A stretch of 38,113 nucleotides of DNA from CAZNKU01 sp045654805 (GTDB taxonomy: Bacteria; Bacillota; Clostridia; Monoglobales; Firm-18), in assembly GCA_045654805.1 (NCBI GenBank), contig JAZOOD010000055.1, positions 1 through 38,113 of the forward strand, written 5' to 3'. Both the position numbers and the translations under genes were made by a program. The notes under the pieces are model-generated. The model saw nothing but the letters and a program-made list of their open reading frames with translations, ran no database searches and was not told the origin of the DNA. Below are positions 23,235 to 31,518 of this stretch, piece after piece. Positions within the stretch are counted from its first letter, which is position 1. Each line of letters starts with the position of its first letter.

Positions 23235-23681
23235 ATGTCTAACATTGGTAGATCACCTTGGATAATGCATTACGACGGCTCAAGCTGTAACGGATGCGAT
23301 ATCGAGGTTTTGGCTTGTCTTACACCTGTATATGATGCTGAACGTTTTGGCGTAATAAACACAGGTAACCCAAGACACGCAGATATATTACTTATAACAG
23401 GCGGTATCAACAGCCAGAATAAGGAAGTTGTAGAACAGATATACGCTCAGATGCCTGAACCTAAGGTAGTTGTTGCAATAGGTATATGTGCTTGCAACGG
23501 CGGCGTATTTAAAGAATGCTACAATATATTAGGCGGTGCAGACCAGGCTATTCCTGTTGACCTTTATGTTCCCGGTTGCGCTGCAAGACCGGAGGCTATT
23601 ATCGACGGTGTTGTAAAAGCTGTTGCTCTGTTGGATGAAAAGTATGCAAATAAAAAATCCAAAGAATCACAGAAAGCCTAA
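23235..23681 (+). CDS. echC: Ech hydrogenase subunit C (small subunit, NuoB-like)
   Basis: The 148-aa protein is the small electron-transfer subunit. It has the [4Fe-4S] ligands of NuoB type: C18 and C21 in SSCNGCDIE, C85 in GIC, and C115 in VPGCAARPEA. It passes electrons to the [NiFe] site of EchE. It starts at the ATG at 23235 after GGAGGA, 11 bp after echB. The tail is lysine-rich. All four cluster ligands are present. Confidence 0.93.
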   Translation: MSNIGRSPWIMHYDGSSCNGCDIEVLACLTPVYDAERFGVINTGNPRHADILLITGGINSQNKEVVEQIYAQMPEPKVVVAIGICACNGGVFKECYNILGGADQAIPVDLYVPGCAARPEAIIDGVVKAVALLDEKYANKKSKESQKA

Positions 23682-23696
23682 AAAGGAGAGTTTGAT

Positions 23697-24038
23697 ATGA
23701 GAGAAAATTATAAACTTATAGTTATAGACCCTATGGATTTACCTAACAAGGTATTGGAAGAAAAGAGAAAAAATAACCGTCTTGTACAGATTTGCTCTGT
23801 TAGTGTTGAAGGCGGATATGAGCTTTCATACTCCTTTGCAGAAGGTTATGATTTCATAAACTACAGAATAAACATTGCTGAAGATGTGGAAATTCCAAGT
23901 ATTGCAGACTTGTTCCCATCTGCAGCACTTTATGAAAACGAAATGAAGGAACTTTTTGGTGTTAATATTCAGCACATCAACCTTGATTATAACAACAAGC
24001 TTTACAAAATTGATGTGGAAACACCATTTAAGAAATAA
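23697..24038 (+). CDS. echD: Ech hydrogenase subunit D (NuoC-like)
   Basis: The 113-aa protein resembles the short NuoC-type subunit of Ech complexes. The marks are ALYENEMKELFGVNIQHINLDY, equivalent to the NuoC YPSASWYERE..DMFGI segment, and an N-terminal beta sheet. It holds no cofactor and braces EchE. It lies 15 bp after echC with AAAGGAGAG upstream, and 13 bp before echE. Confidence 0.9.
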   Translation: MRENYKLIVIDPMDLPNKVLEEKRKNNRLVQICSVSVEGGYELSYSFAEGYDFINYRINIAEDVEIPSIADLFPSAALYENEMKELFGVNIQHINLDYNNKLYKIDVETPFKK

Positions 24039-24051
24039 GGAGGAATACACT

Positions 24052-25131
24052 ATGGGAAAGAGAACTATTGTACCTTTCGGTCCACAGCATCCCGTATTGC
24101 CTGAACCAATTCATCTTGACCTTGTTATGGAAGATGAAAAAGTTGTTGAAGCAATACCTTCTATCGGTTATGTACACCGTGGATTGGAAAAGCTTATTGA
24201 AAAAAGAGATTTTAATGATTATTTATATGTAATAGAAAGAATTTGCGGTATCTGCAGTTATATGCACGGCATGGGTTACTGCGAAGCGTTGGAAAGAATT
24301 TTTGACGTTGAAATTCCTGACAGAGCAAAATATCTTCGTACAATATGGTGCGAAATGTCAAGACTACACAGCCATATGCTATGGCTTGGTCTTTTAGCTG
24401 ACGCATTCGGTTTTGAAGCATTGTTCTATCAGTGCTGGAGAATGAGAGAGAAAATCCTTGATATGTTCGAAGCATCAACAGGGGGACGTGTTATATTCTC
24501 CGTTAACAAGGTTGGCGGCGTGCTTAAGGATATGGACGCAGAAATGCTTGGTACATTCGTTAAAATGTTTGATGAAATGGAATCAGATATTAAAAAGCTT
24601 ACAGATGTATTTCTTACAGACCATTCAGTTATTTCAAGACTTAAGGGTGTTGGCGTACTTTCAACAGAGGAAGCTTTAAACCTTGGTGCAGTTGGTCCTA
24701 TGTTACGTGCAAGCGGTGTGGAATACGATGTCCGCAAGCTTGGTTATGCGGCATACGACAACATTGACTTTAAGATTATTACAAGTAACGATTGCGACAG
24801 CTTTGCAAGATGCGCTGTACGTATTGGAGAAATATTCCAATCATTTGACATTATCCGTCAGGCTGTTAAGCAGATTCCTGATGGAGATATTGCTACAAAG
24901 ATTACAGGCAACCCTAACGGTGAAGCCTTTGTAAGATTAGAGCAGCCTCGTGGTGAAGCTATTTACTACGTTAAGGCTAACGGAACTAAGTTCTTGGAAC
25001 GTGCAAGAGTAAGAACTCCAACATTTACAAACTTAAGCCCACTTGTTAAGATTTTGCAGGGCTGTGATTTTGCAGATGTGCCGATTTTGATTCTTACAAT
25101 TGACCCTTGCGTTAGCTGTACAGAAAGATAA
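24052..25131 (+). CDS. echE: Ech hydrogenase large subunit E ([NiFe] catalytic)
   Basis: The 359-aa protein is the catalytic subunit. The nickel ligands are C65 and C68 in RICGICSYMHG and C353 and C356 in DPCVSCTER. The protein ends three residues after the last cysteine. Most [NiFe] large subunits carry a C-terminal peptide removed by a protease after nickel insertion; Ech-type subunits without it are known, and this is one. The start is the ATG at 24052, preceded by AAGGAGG. Upstream in-frame codons (96 bases) overlap echD and are not used. Confidence 0.95.
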   Translation: MGKRTIVPFGPQHPVLPEPIHLDLVMEDEKVVEAIPSIGYVHRGLEKLIEKRDFNDYLYVIERICGICSYMHGMGYCEALERIFDVEIPDRAKYLRTIWCEMSRLHSHMLWLGLLADAFGFEALFYQCWRMREKILDMFEASTGGRVIFSVNKVGGVLKDMDAEMLGTFVKMFDEMESDIKKLTDVFLTDHSVISRLKGVGVLSTEEALNLGAVGPMLRASGVEYDVRKLGYAAYDNIDFKIITSNDCDSFARCAVRIGEIFQSFDIIRQAVKQIPDGDIATKITGNPNGEAFVRLEQPRGEAIYYVKANGTKFLERARVRTPTFTNLSPLVKILQGCDFADVPILILTIDPCVSCTER

Positions 25132-25145
25132 GGAGGTCCTATAAA

Positions 25146-25946
25146 ATGTCTAAATTTATGAGTTTTGCAGGTCATGCCTTGTCTAACCTGTTTCACAAAC
25201 CGGTAACAAGCGGTTACCCATTTGTTAAAAATGAATTTACTGAAAGAACACGGGGAAGTATTCAGATTGATATTGAAGACTGCTTATTCTGCGGAATGTG
25301 TGCAAGAAAGTGCCCATCAAACGCTATTACTGTTGACAAAGCTACAAAAACTTGGTCAATAGAACGTATGGGATGTGTACAGTGTGCATACTGTGTTGTT
25401 AGCTGTCCTAAGGATTGCTTGCACGTTGACAGAAATTACACTGAACCAAGCAACCAAAAAACTGTTGACACATACCAGGGCAAGGTTGAGGAAGCTAAAG
25501 CAACAGCTGGCGGTGAAGTACAGTTTAAAGAAGAAAATTGTATTTACTGCACACTTTGTGCTAAAAAATGCCCTGTTGGTGCTATTACAGTAGACAGAGA
25601 AGCAAAGACCTGGTCAATTAACAGGGACGAATGTATCCAGTGCGGTGCTTGTGTTGAAGCTTGCCGCAAAGACGCTCTTTCAATGGGCGGCGGTGAAGAA
25701 AAGGCTGAGGAATCTGCATCAGGTAATGTGGATGTTGATATTGAAACATGTGTGCTTTGCGGAATATGTGCTAAAAAATGTCCTGTAAACGCTATTACAG
25801 TAGACAGAGCAAACAAAACATGGTCAATCAACAGAGACGAATGTATCCAGTGCGGTGCGTGCGTTGGCGGTTGCCCTAAAAAGTGCCTTAAGCAGGACGG
25901 AGCTGCCGATGCAAAAACAGGTACAGATACAGTTACAAAAGCATAA
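25146..25946 (+). CDS. echF: Ech hydrogenase subunit F, expanded six-cluster polyferredoxin
   Basis: The 266-aa protein has three tandem ferredoxin modules, each with two CxxCxxCxxxC motifs, so 24 cysteines for six [4Fe-4S] clusters. Module 1 is at about 40-96, module 2 at 125-180, module 3 at 196-250. Typical EchF has one module (about 120-140 aa). Modules 2 and 3 are nearly identical over residues 132-171 and 202-241 (70-residue period), also at DNA level, which points to recent tandem duplication. In module 2 the proline after the last cysteine is arginine. The first 35 residues match the usual EchF N-terminus. It should carry electrons from ferredoxin to EchC. Confidence 0.92.
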   Translation: MSKFMSFAGHALSNLFHKPVTSGYPFVKNEFTERTRGSIQIDIEDCLFCGMCARKCPSNAITVDKATKTWSIERMGCVQCAYCVVSCPKDCLHVDRNYTEPSNQKTVDTYQGKVEEAKATAGGEVQFKEENCIYCTLCAKKCPVGAITVDREAKTWSINRDECIQCGACVEACRKDALSMGGGEEKAEESASGNVDVDIETCVLCGICAKKCPVNAITVDRANKTWSINRDECIQCGACVGGCPKKCLKQDGAADAKTGTDTVTKA

Positions 25947-25963
25947 AACAAGAGGTGTTATAA

Positions 25964-26305
25964 ATGCATGAACATCACGAAGCGTGTCACATTATAGAAC
26001 ACGCATTAGAGGCTGCGCAGGAGCGCAACCACAGCAAGGTTGTAAGAATCAACCTTGTAATAGGAGAAAATTCCGGTTATTCACCCGAGGCTGTTAAAAT
26101 GAATTTTGAGCTTGCCTCGGAAGGTACAATCTGCGAAAATGCAGAAATATGCGTAAGGGAAGTCAAGGCTGTTTTGAAATGTCCAAACTGCGGGGAAATG
26201 TTCCCCAGAAAGCCATTTCACTACGAATGTCCTCACTGTAATACAGAGGGCATACCTACCGACATCGGTAAGGAAATGGCCATTGACAGCATAGAAACCG
26301 AATGA
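25964..26305 (+). CDS. hypA: HypA nickel-insertion chaperone
   Basis: The 113-aa protein starts MHE, with the essential nickel ligand H2. It has a zinc site from two CPxC pairs, CPNC and CPHC, near residues 70-90, as in HypA. It delivers nickel to the hydrogenase large subunit, normally with the GTPase HypB. No hypB is encoded after it. Extra histidines follow the first (MHEHHEACH). It lies 17 bp after echF, and its end overlaps hypF by ATGA. Confidence 0.9.
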   Translation: MHEHHEACHIIEHALEAAQERNHSKVVRINLVIGENSGYSPEAVKMNFELASEGTICENAEICVREVKAVLKCPNCGEMFPRKPFHYECPHCNTEGIPTDIGKEMAIDSIETE

Positions 26306-28470
26306 CCGTAAAAATTACAGTATACGGGCTTGTACAGGGCGTAGGTTTTCGCCCATATGTACAGCGTGTTGCCGAACATTTTAACCTTAAAGGTAATGTC
26401 AAAAATATCGGCGGTATTGTAGAAATATTTATAAATGCAGAGGATAAGATATTGGACAGCTTTGTTCAATATCTTATTTCTCATAAACCCGTAGGCTGTG
26501 AAATATATAAGACCGAAACCGAAATTGCTCCTGACCAAAACTTTGATACCTTTAATATTATTGAAAGTGACAATTGTGATGTTTTGCCTGTAATACCTGC
26601 AGACATTGGAGTTTGCAAAAAATGTATGGATGAATTTGCAGACCGCAGTAACAGACGGCATAATCATCCTTTTATAAGCTGTATTTCCTGCGGGCCAAGA
26701 TACAGTATTATTAAAAAATTACCATACGACAGAATAAATACAACTATGGATATATTCCCAATGTGCAAGGATTGTAATGAGGAATATACAACAACCGATG
26801 ACAGGCGTTGTTATGCCCAGACCATCGCGTGTAATGATTGTGGTCCTGTTTTAAAATATACTGCTGACGGGGACCCGATGAAATGTGCAATTAACGATAT
26901 AAAAGACGGCAGGGTCATAGCTGTGCGTGATATTGGCGGATACCACTTTGTATGCAAGGCTACTGACATAAATGCCGTAGAAAGACTTAGAAATTTAAAA
27001 CTGCGTGAGGAAAAACCCTTTGCAGTAATGTTTAACGATATAAGTGAAATAGAAAAATATGCTTTTTTGTCCCAAAAGGAACAGGAGGCTTTAACATCCG
27101 ACCCGAGACCAATCGTCCTGGTTAAAAAGAATAACAAAAACATCTTTCCGTCCAATGTATGTGAAAACAGTAATGATATTGGTGCTTTTTTGCCCTGCAA
27201 TCCCGTACAGGCGGTGCTTACAAAGGAATGCGGTCCGCTTATTATGACAAGCGGTAATATATCGGGCGAGCCTATTATCACATCAAACGAAAAGATGCTT
27301 GATATTTACGAAAATTCAAAATATCTTGACGGTGTGCTTTATCACCACCGTGAAATTTTAACACCATTGGACGACAGTATTGTTCGGATTATAGATAATG
27401 ATATACAGATGATAAGACGTGGCAGAGGATATGTACCTCTTCCTATATGGTTGAATTCAAAAACAGAAAATAAAATTTTTGCATCAGGTGGTGACCTTAA
27501 GGCATCATTTTGCCTGATGGCGGAAAATCGCGCCTATATGAGTCAGTATTTCGGTGATCTGGAAAACAGCGACTGTTATTCTTCCTACACCTCAAATATA
27601 GAAAGAATGACGGATATGTTTAATATAAAGACAGAAAAATTCGCCTGCGATATGCACCCTGCATATTTCAGCACCCAATACACAAAGTCCGTGGCAAAAC
27701 AGCCAACTTACATTCAGCACCATATGGCACACATAGCCTCGGTAATTGCGGAACAGGGCATTGAAGGTGATGTTTTAGGCTTTTCATTTGACGGTACAGG
27801 ATACGGCACCGACGGCACTGTATGGGGCGGGGAAGTGTTTGAATATAAAAACAACGAATTTGCCCGAAAATTCCATTTAAAGCCCGTTAAAATGCTTGGC
27901 GGTGATGAAATAAGCAAGAATGCAGAAACTGTCTTAAAATGCTATTTTGCAGATGCTGATATAGACATTGATGACAAGCTTGTAAAAACTGCACTTGATA
28001 TGGAAATAAATACCGTAAAATCCTCGAGTATGGGCAGATTATTTGATGCTGTAAGTACAATGCTTGGAATATGCAATTACAACACATACGAAGGCAAATG
28101 TGCTATAATGCTTGAAATAGCGGCAAGCAAAGCCGAAAAAGCATATCCCCTTACTCTTCCTCTTTTGGATAATCAATGGGATACTGCATCGCTCATAAAA
28201 CAAATTACAAATGCCAAAGGCGATATGTACGAAGTTGCACTTGGATTCCACCATGCTGTTGCAAATGCAGTTTTGGAAGTATGTGAAAAATCAGATATAA
28301 AAAACATTGCCTTATCAGGCGGTGTGTTTATGAACAGAATACTCACAGAACTTTGTATAGACAAATTACGAAAAAAAGGTTACAATGTTTATATAAACCG
28401 ACAAGTGCCAACCAATGACGGAGGTATTGCACTTGGTCAGGCGTATATCCTATCAAGGAGGGTGAAATAA
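26302..28470 (+). CDS. hypF: HypF carbamoyltransferase (cyanide-ligand synthesis)
   Basis: The 722-aa protein has the full HypF layout. An N-terminal acylphosphatase domain (VQGVGFRPYVQRVA, about 10-25) is followed by paired zinc fingers with four CxxC pairs (CKKC, CISC, CKDC, CNDC; about 105-180), a YrdC-like domain (about 195-370) and a Kae1-like domain with IQHHMAHIASVIAEQG near residue 475. It makes the carbamoyl group that becomes CN on the active-site iron, passing it to HypE. ATGA overlap with hypA; hypC follows directly after the stop. Confidence 0.95.
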   Translation: MTVKITVYGLVQGVGFRPYVQRVAEHFNLKGNVKNIGGIVEIFINAEDKILDSFVQYLISHKPVGCEIYKTETEIAPDQNFDTFNIIESDNCDVLPVIPADIGVCKKCMDEFADRSNRRHNHPFISCISCGPRYSIIKKLPYDRINTTMDIFPMCKDCNEEYTTTDDRRCYAQTIACNDCGPVLKYTADGDPMKCAINDIKDGRVIAVRDIGGYHFVCKATDINAVERLRNLKLREEKPFAVMFNDISEIEKYAFLSQKEQEALTSDPRPIVLVKKNNKNIFPSNVCENSNDIGAFLPCNPVQAVLTKECGPLIMTSGNISGEPIITSNEKMLDIYENSKYLDGVLYHHREILTPLDDSIVRIIDNDIQMIRRGRGYVPLPIWLNSKTENKIFASGGDLKASFCLMAENRAYMSQYFGDLENSDCYSSYTSNIERMTDMFNIKTEKFACDMHPAYFSTQYTKSVAKQPTYIQHHMAHIASVIAEQGIEGDVLGFSFDGTGYGTDGTVWGGEVFEYKNNEFARKFHLKPVKMLGGDEISKNAETVLKCYFADADIDIDDKLVKTALDMEINTVKSSSMGRLFDAVSTMLGICNYNTYEGKCAIMLEIAASKAEKAYPLTLPLLDNQWDTASLIKQITNAKGDMYEVALGFHHAVANAVLEVCEKSDIKNIALSGGVFMNRILTELCIDKLRKKGYNVYINRQVPTNDGGIALGQAYILSRRVK

Positions 28471-28689
28471 ATGTGTGTTGCGGCAACGGGAAAGGTTGTT
28501 AAAATAGACGGCGAAATAGCCGAGGTTGATTTCAACGGTAATATAGTACGTGCTCATACGGGTATTATCAATGTAAAACCAGGTGATGACGTGCTTGTTC
28601 ACGCAGGGCTTGTAATACAGGTTATGAACAAAAAGGATGCCGAGGAAATGCGAAAATTATTTGAAGAATTAGAGGAAATCGCAAAATGA
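28471..28689 (+). CDS. hypC: HypC maturation chaperone
   Basis: The 72-aa OB-fold protein begins MCVAATGKVV; Cys2 is the essential iron and partner ligand. It shuttles the Fe(CN)2CO group together with HypD to EchE. It starts at the base after the hypF stop and overlaps hypD by ATGA. GDDVLVHAGLVIQ is the conserved core, and its C-terminal helix is acidic. Confidence 0.93.
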   Translation: MCVAATGKVVKIDGEIAEVDFNGNIVRAHTGIINVKPGDDVLVHAGLVIQVMNKKDAEEMRKLFEELEEIAK

Positions 28690-29729
28690 CGGATTTACAG
28701 TCTATGATTAAATTCCTAAAAGAATATGATGGTGAATCCGTAAGGATTATGGAGGTTTGTGGTACTCATACCGCCGCCATTTCCGAAAACGGTATACACC
28801 AGATTGTATCGCCGAAAATAAAACTGATTTCAGGTCCCGGTTGTCCTGTATGTGTAACAGTTGCATCCTACATTGACAGGCTGATAGAACTTTCAATGAA
28901 GCCGGATACCTGCGTAGTCACATTCGGTGATATGATAAGAGTGTGTGGAAACGAAAAATCCTTAAGTGAAGCCAAGGCAGAGGGTGCAAATGTAAAAATG
29001 GTATATTCACCCTTTGATATAATAGAAATGGCAAAGAAAAATGAAGGTACTTTGTTTGTATTTGCAGCAGTAGGCTTTGAAACCACTACACCTATATATG
29101 CAATGCTTGTAAAACAAATTATTGAACAAAATATAAAGAACATTAAATTACTTACGGCGCTTAAAACAATGCCAACAGTAATAGACACACTATGTTCACA
29201 GGGTATAGAGGTAGACGGCTTTATAGCACCGGGACACGTAAGTGTTATAACCGGCAGTGAATTGTTTAAACCCCTTGCTGAAAAGTATAACTTGCCCTTT
29301 GTAGTATCGGGCTTTGAGGGAAAAGACCTTGTAGAGGCTATATATGCCATATTAAAACTAAAAAATAACGGTAAAGTTAGAAACCTTTACATCGAGGCTG
29401 TTTCGGCTGAAGGTAACGAAAAAGCAAAGGGATTGGTAAACAAATATTTTATGCCATATTCCGCGGCGTGGCGCGGTTTAGGAGTTATTGAAAACTCCGG
29501 TATGGTGTTGCGTGACGAATACAAATTCCTTGATGCAGGCAGTTATGATCTTATAAATGACAATGCAAAGGTAACAGGTTGCAGATGTACAGACGTTGTG
29601 TGTGGCAGAATTGCTCCCACTCAATGCGGACTATTTGGTAAAAAGTGCACTCCATCCACTCCCCAGGGTGCATGTATGGTATCAACAGAGGGAAGTTGCT
29701 TTAACTACTTTGTAAACAAAAGGGTGTGA
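28686..29729 (+). CDS. hypD: HypD Fe(CN)2CO assembly protein
   Basis: The 347-aa protein shows the HypD motifs: MEVCGTHTAAI, GPGCPVCVT, GFETTTP, and the C-terminal cysteine region CRCTDVVCGRIAPTQC, LFGKKCTP and TPQGACMVSTEGSC that binds its [4Fe-4S] cluster. It holds the iron while cyanide and CO are added. ATGA overlap with hypC; hypE follows 5 bp after the stop when started at the ATG. Confidence 0.95.
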   Translation: MTDLQSMIKFLKEYDGESVRIMEVCGTHTAAISENGIHQIVSPKIKLISGPGCPVCVTVASYIDRLIELSMKPDTCVVTFGDMIRVCGNEKSLSEAKAEGANVKMVYSPFDIIEMAKKNEGTLFVFAAVGFETTTPIYAMLVKQIIEQNIKNIKLLTALKTMPTVIDTLCSQGIEVDGFIAPGHVSVITGSELFKPLAEKYNLPFVVSGFEGKDLVEAIYAILKLKNNGKVRNLYIEAVSAEGNEKAKGLVNKYFMPYSAAWRGLGVIENSGMVLRDEYKFLDAGSYDLINDNAKVTGCRCTDVVCGRIAPTQCGLFGKKCTPSTPQGACMVSTEGSCFNYFVNKRV

Positions 29730-29734
29730 AACCA

Positions 29735-30715
29735 ATGAAAATAACATTAGCACACGGTAGTGGCGGTAAAAGCACTACCGAACTTATAAACAAAATATTT
29801 GCAAAGCATTTTTCAAACCCCGTACTTGACCGTATGGAGGACAGCGCAGTTGTGGAAGGTGCAAAGCAAATTGCCTTTACAACAGACAGTTTTGTTGTTA
29901 CTCCTCTTATATTTAAAGGTGGAGATATAGGGCATATGGCGGTGTGCGGTACAGTAAACGACTTACTTTCAAGAGGTGCAACACCTAAATATTTAACCTG
30001 CGGTTTTATAATTGAAGAAGGTCTTGACACCGAAACATTAGAATACATTGTAAAGTCAATGGCTTGCACCGCAAAAGAAGCAGGTGTTACAATTGTTGCA
30101 GGTGACACAAAGGTAATAAACGGCAACGGCGGACTTTACATCAACACATCAGGCATAGGTTTTGTAAAAGAAGGAACAGATATCAGCTGTTATAATTTAA
30201 AAAACAACGACAGCATTATAGTTTCAGGAAATTTAGGAGACCATCACGCCACAATTTTAAGCGCAAGAATGAACATTGAAAACACTATACAAAGTGACTG
30301 TGCTCCTCTTTGTGAAATTGTACAAAAGCTAATGGATAATAACATAGAAATACATTGCATACGTGATATTACACGAGGCGGATTGGGTACAGTTTTAAAC
30401 GAACTTGCAGATGCTTCAAAATGTGCCATAACAATTTATGAAGAAAAACTACCTATAGATATACAGGTAAAGTCATTCTGTAAAATATTAGGGTTAAACC
30501 CGCTACACATGGGCAATGAAGGCAAACTTGCAGTTGCGGTGCCAAAAGAACAGGAACAAAAAGCACTTGAAATAATAAAGAGTTGCAAATATGGCGATAA
30601 TGCTACCATTATAGGTGAAGTATCTGAAGGTGACGGCGTTATAATGATAACTTCAATAGGCGGAAAACACGCTGTAAGCGAACTTTACGGCGAGGGTTTG
30701 CCAAGAATATGTTAA
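29735..30715 (+). CDS. hypE: HypE thiocyanate-forming maturation protein
   Basis: The 326-aa protein is of the PurM/ThiL-like ATPase family: ITLAHGSGGKSTTELI at the N-terminus, CGTVNDLLSRGATPKYL, and GDTKV. The C-terminus ends PRIC; the terminal cysteine carries the carbamoyl group from HypF that is dehydrated to cyanide. I use the ATG at 29735, 8 bases after AGGGTG, rather than the GTG at 29726 inside the hypD stop. It is the last gene of the operon, followed by a hairpin. HypCDE plus F are complete. Confidence 0.94.
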   Translation: MKITLAHGSGGKSTTELINKIFAKHFSNPVLDRMEDSAVVEGAKQIAFTTDSFVVTPLIFKGGDIGHMAVCGTVNDLLSRGATPKYLTCGFIIEEGLDTETLEYIVKSMACTAKEAGVTIVAGDTKVINGNGGLYINTSGIGFVKEGTDISCYNLKNNDSIIVSGNLGDHHATILSARMNIENTIQSDCAPLCEIVQKLMDNNIEIHCIRDITRGGLGTVLNELADASKCAITIYEEKLPIDIQVKSFCKILGLNPLHMGNEGKLAVAVPKEQEQKALEIIKSCKYGDNATIIGEVSEGDGVIMITSIGGKHAVSELYGEGLPRIC

Positions 30716-30718
30716 AAA

Positions 30719-30758
30719 GGTGACTTATCTGTATTAAGTCACCCCAAAATAGTTTTTT
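30719..30758 (+). terminator. Likely terminator of the ech-hyp operon
   Basis: A 9-bp stem (GGTGACTTA with TAAGTCACC) closes a seven-base loop; a T6 run follows after an eight-base gap, so it is a weak-looking terminator. The T run abuts the end of the convergent gene. Confidence 0.55.
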
Positions 30759-31191
30759 ACAAAAAGGAGCTTATTTCATCTAAAAGTTCCTTTTCTATAT
30801 TTATAAGGCTTTGTGCAATGCCTTTGCTTCTTTCGTCTGCGCTGTCGTACTGATTCATATATCTTTTTATAGACTTTATACCCATATTACATCCGTCTGT
30901 AATAAGGTCCGAAACAGTTGCATCACTTTCGTCAATAGAAAGTTTTACATTTGTTTTAATCCACGACATACCCTTTGCCATAGGGTTTGGCTCTTTTGTA
31001 TCCTCTCCCATTTTCTTTAAAAACTCATTGGTTTCGTTACCGAGTTTGGTATGCTTGTTTTTATTGTCATTTAAAATTGTTTCCAGTTTTTGACTTTTAA
31101 CCTTTGGCAAAACCTCATCAATAGCACTTACTCCCATTTGTATTCCTGCATTACATTCCTTCAATAGATTTACAGTATCGTTGTTTGTCAC
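30757..31191 (-). CDS. Ferritin-like four-helix protein (DUF2383/PA2169-like), tentative
   Basis: The 144-aa protein is all helical by composition. Motifs such as NLLKECNAGIQMGVSAIDEVL, KHTKLGNETNEFL, KEPNPMAKGMSWIKT and GCNMGIKSIKRYMNQY spaced over four predicted helices recall the ferritin-like PA2169/DUF2383 group often found in Clostridia. I cannot point to a complete di-iron site, so the class is tentative. It stands alone and convergent to the hyp operon. A function in metal or stress handling is inference. Confidence 0.6.
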   Translation of the reverse strand: MTNNDTVNLLKECNAGIQMGVSAIDEVLPKVKSQKLETILNDNKNKHTKLGNETNEFLKKMGEDTKEPNPMAKGMSWIKTNVKLSIDESDATVSDLITDGCNMGIKSIKRYMNQYDSADERSKGIAQSLINIEKELLDEISSFL

Positions 31192-31252
31192 AAAATCACC
31201 TCGTATTTATTATTTGTAAAAATCAATTTTATATGTAAAACAATAATGTTTG

Positions 31253-31280
31253 TTGACTTTTTTAAAAAAATATGTAAAAT
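31253..31280 (+). promoter_or_regulatory. Promoter upstream of the secreted copper-amine-oxidase-like gene
   Basis: TTGACT (31253-31258) and TAAAAT (31275-31280) are 16 bp apart. The transcript would begin just before the GGAGGTG site at 31288-31294 and carry an approximately 230-base leader to the main gene. Confidence 0.6.
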
Positions 31281-31300
31281 ATTTTGTGGAGGTGTCAACA

Positions 31301-31393
31301 ATGAATTACGTTGAACTCGACAAAAACTTTAATGCAGAAAAATTTTTTAAAATATTTTTTCGCATAACACCGCCGTTTTTAAAACTTTTTTAA
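31301..31393 (+). CDS. Possible 30-aa leader peptide or remnant upstream of the secreted protein
   Basis: A 31-codon frame starts with ATG, six bases after GGAGGTG, and encodes a short aromatic- and lysine-rich peptide (MNYVELDKNFNAEKFFK, then FFRITPPFLKLF). The strong SD and the exact promoter placement argue for translation, while the peptide looks like no family I know. It ends in long A/T runs, so it may also be the head of a decayed gene. Confidence 0.35.
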   Translation: MNYVELDKNFNAEKFFKIFFRITPPFLKLF

Positions 31394-31518
31394 AAATTTT
31401 TAAAATTTTTTTGAAAAAATCACAACAAAATGAGTTTTTGAATTGTATTACTTATGAATGGCTCTCAAAGAGGGCTTGCAGTAAAAATATTTTTAGAAGA
31501 AAAAAGGAGAACAAAAAA

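Noticed and set aside
25544..25951. 135-aa frame opposite echF
   Set aside because: Antisense of the repeated ferredoxin modules; its apparent repeats only mirror the modules.
31301..31518. Frameshift joining the 30-aa frame to the secreted protein
   Set aside because: The secreted protein has its own SD and signal peptide starting at 31519, so a fusion is not needed.
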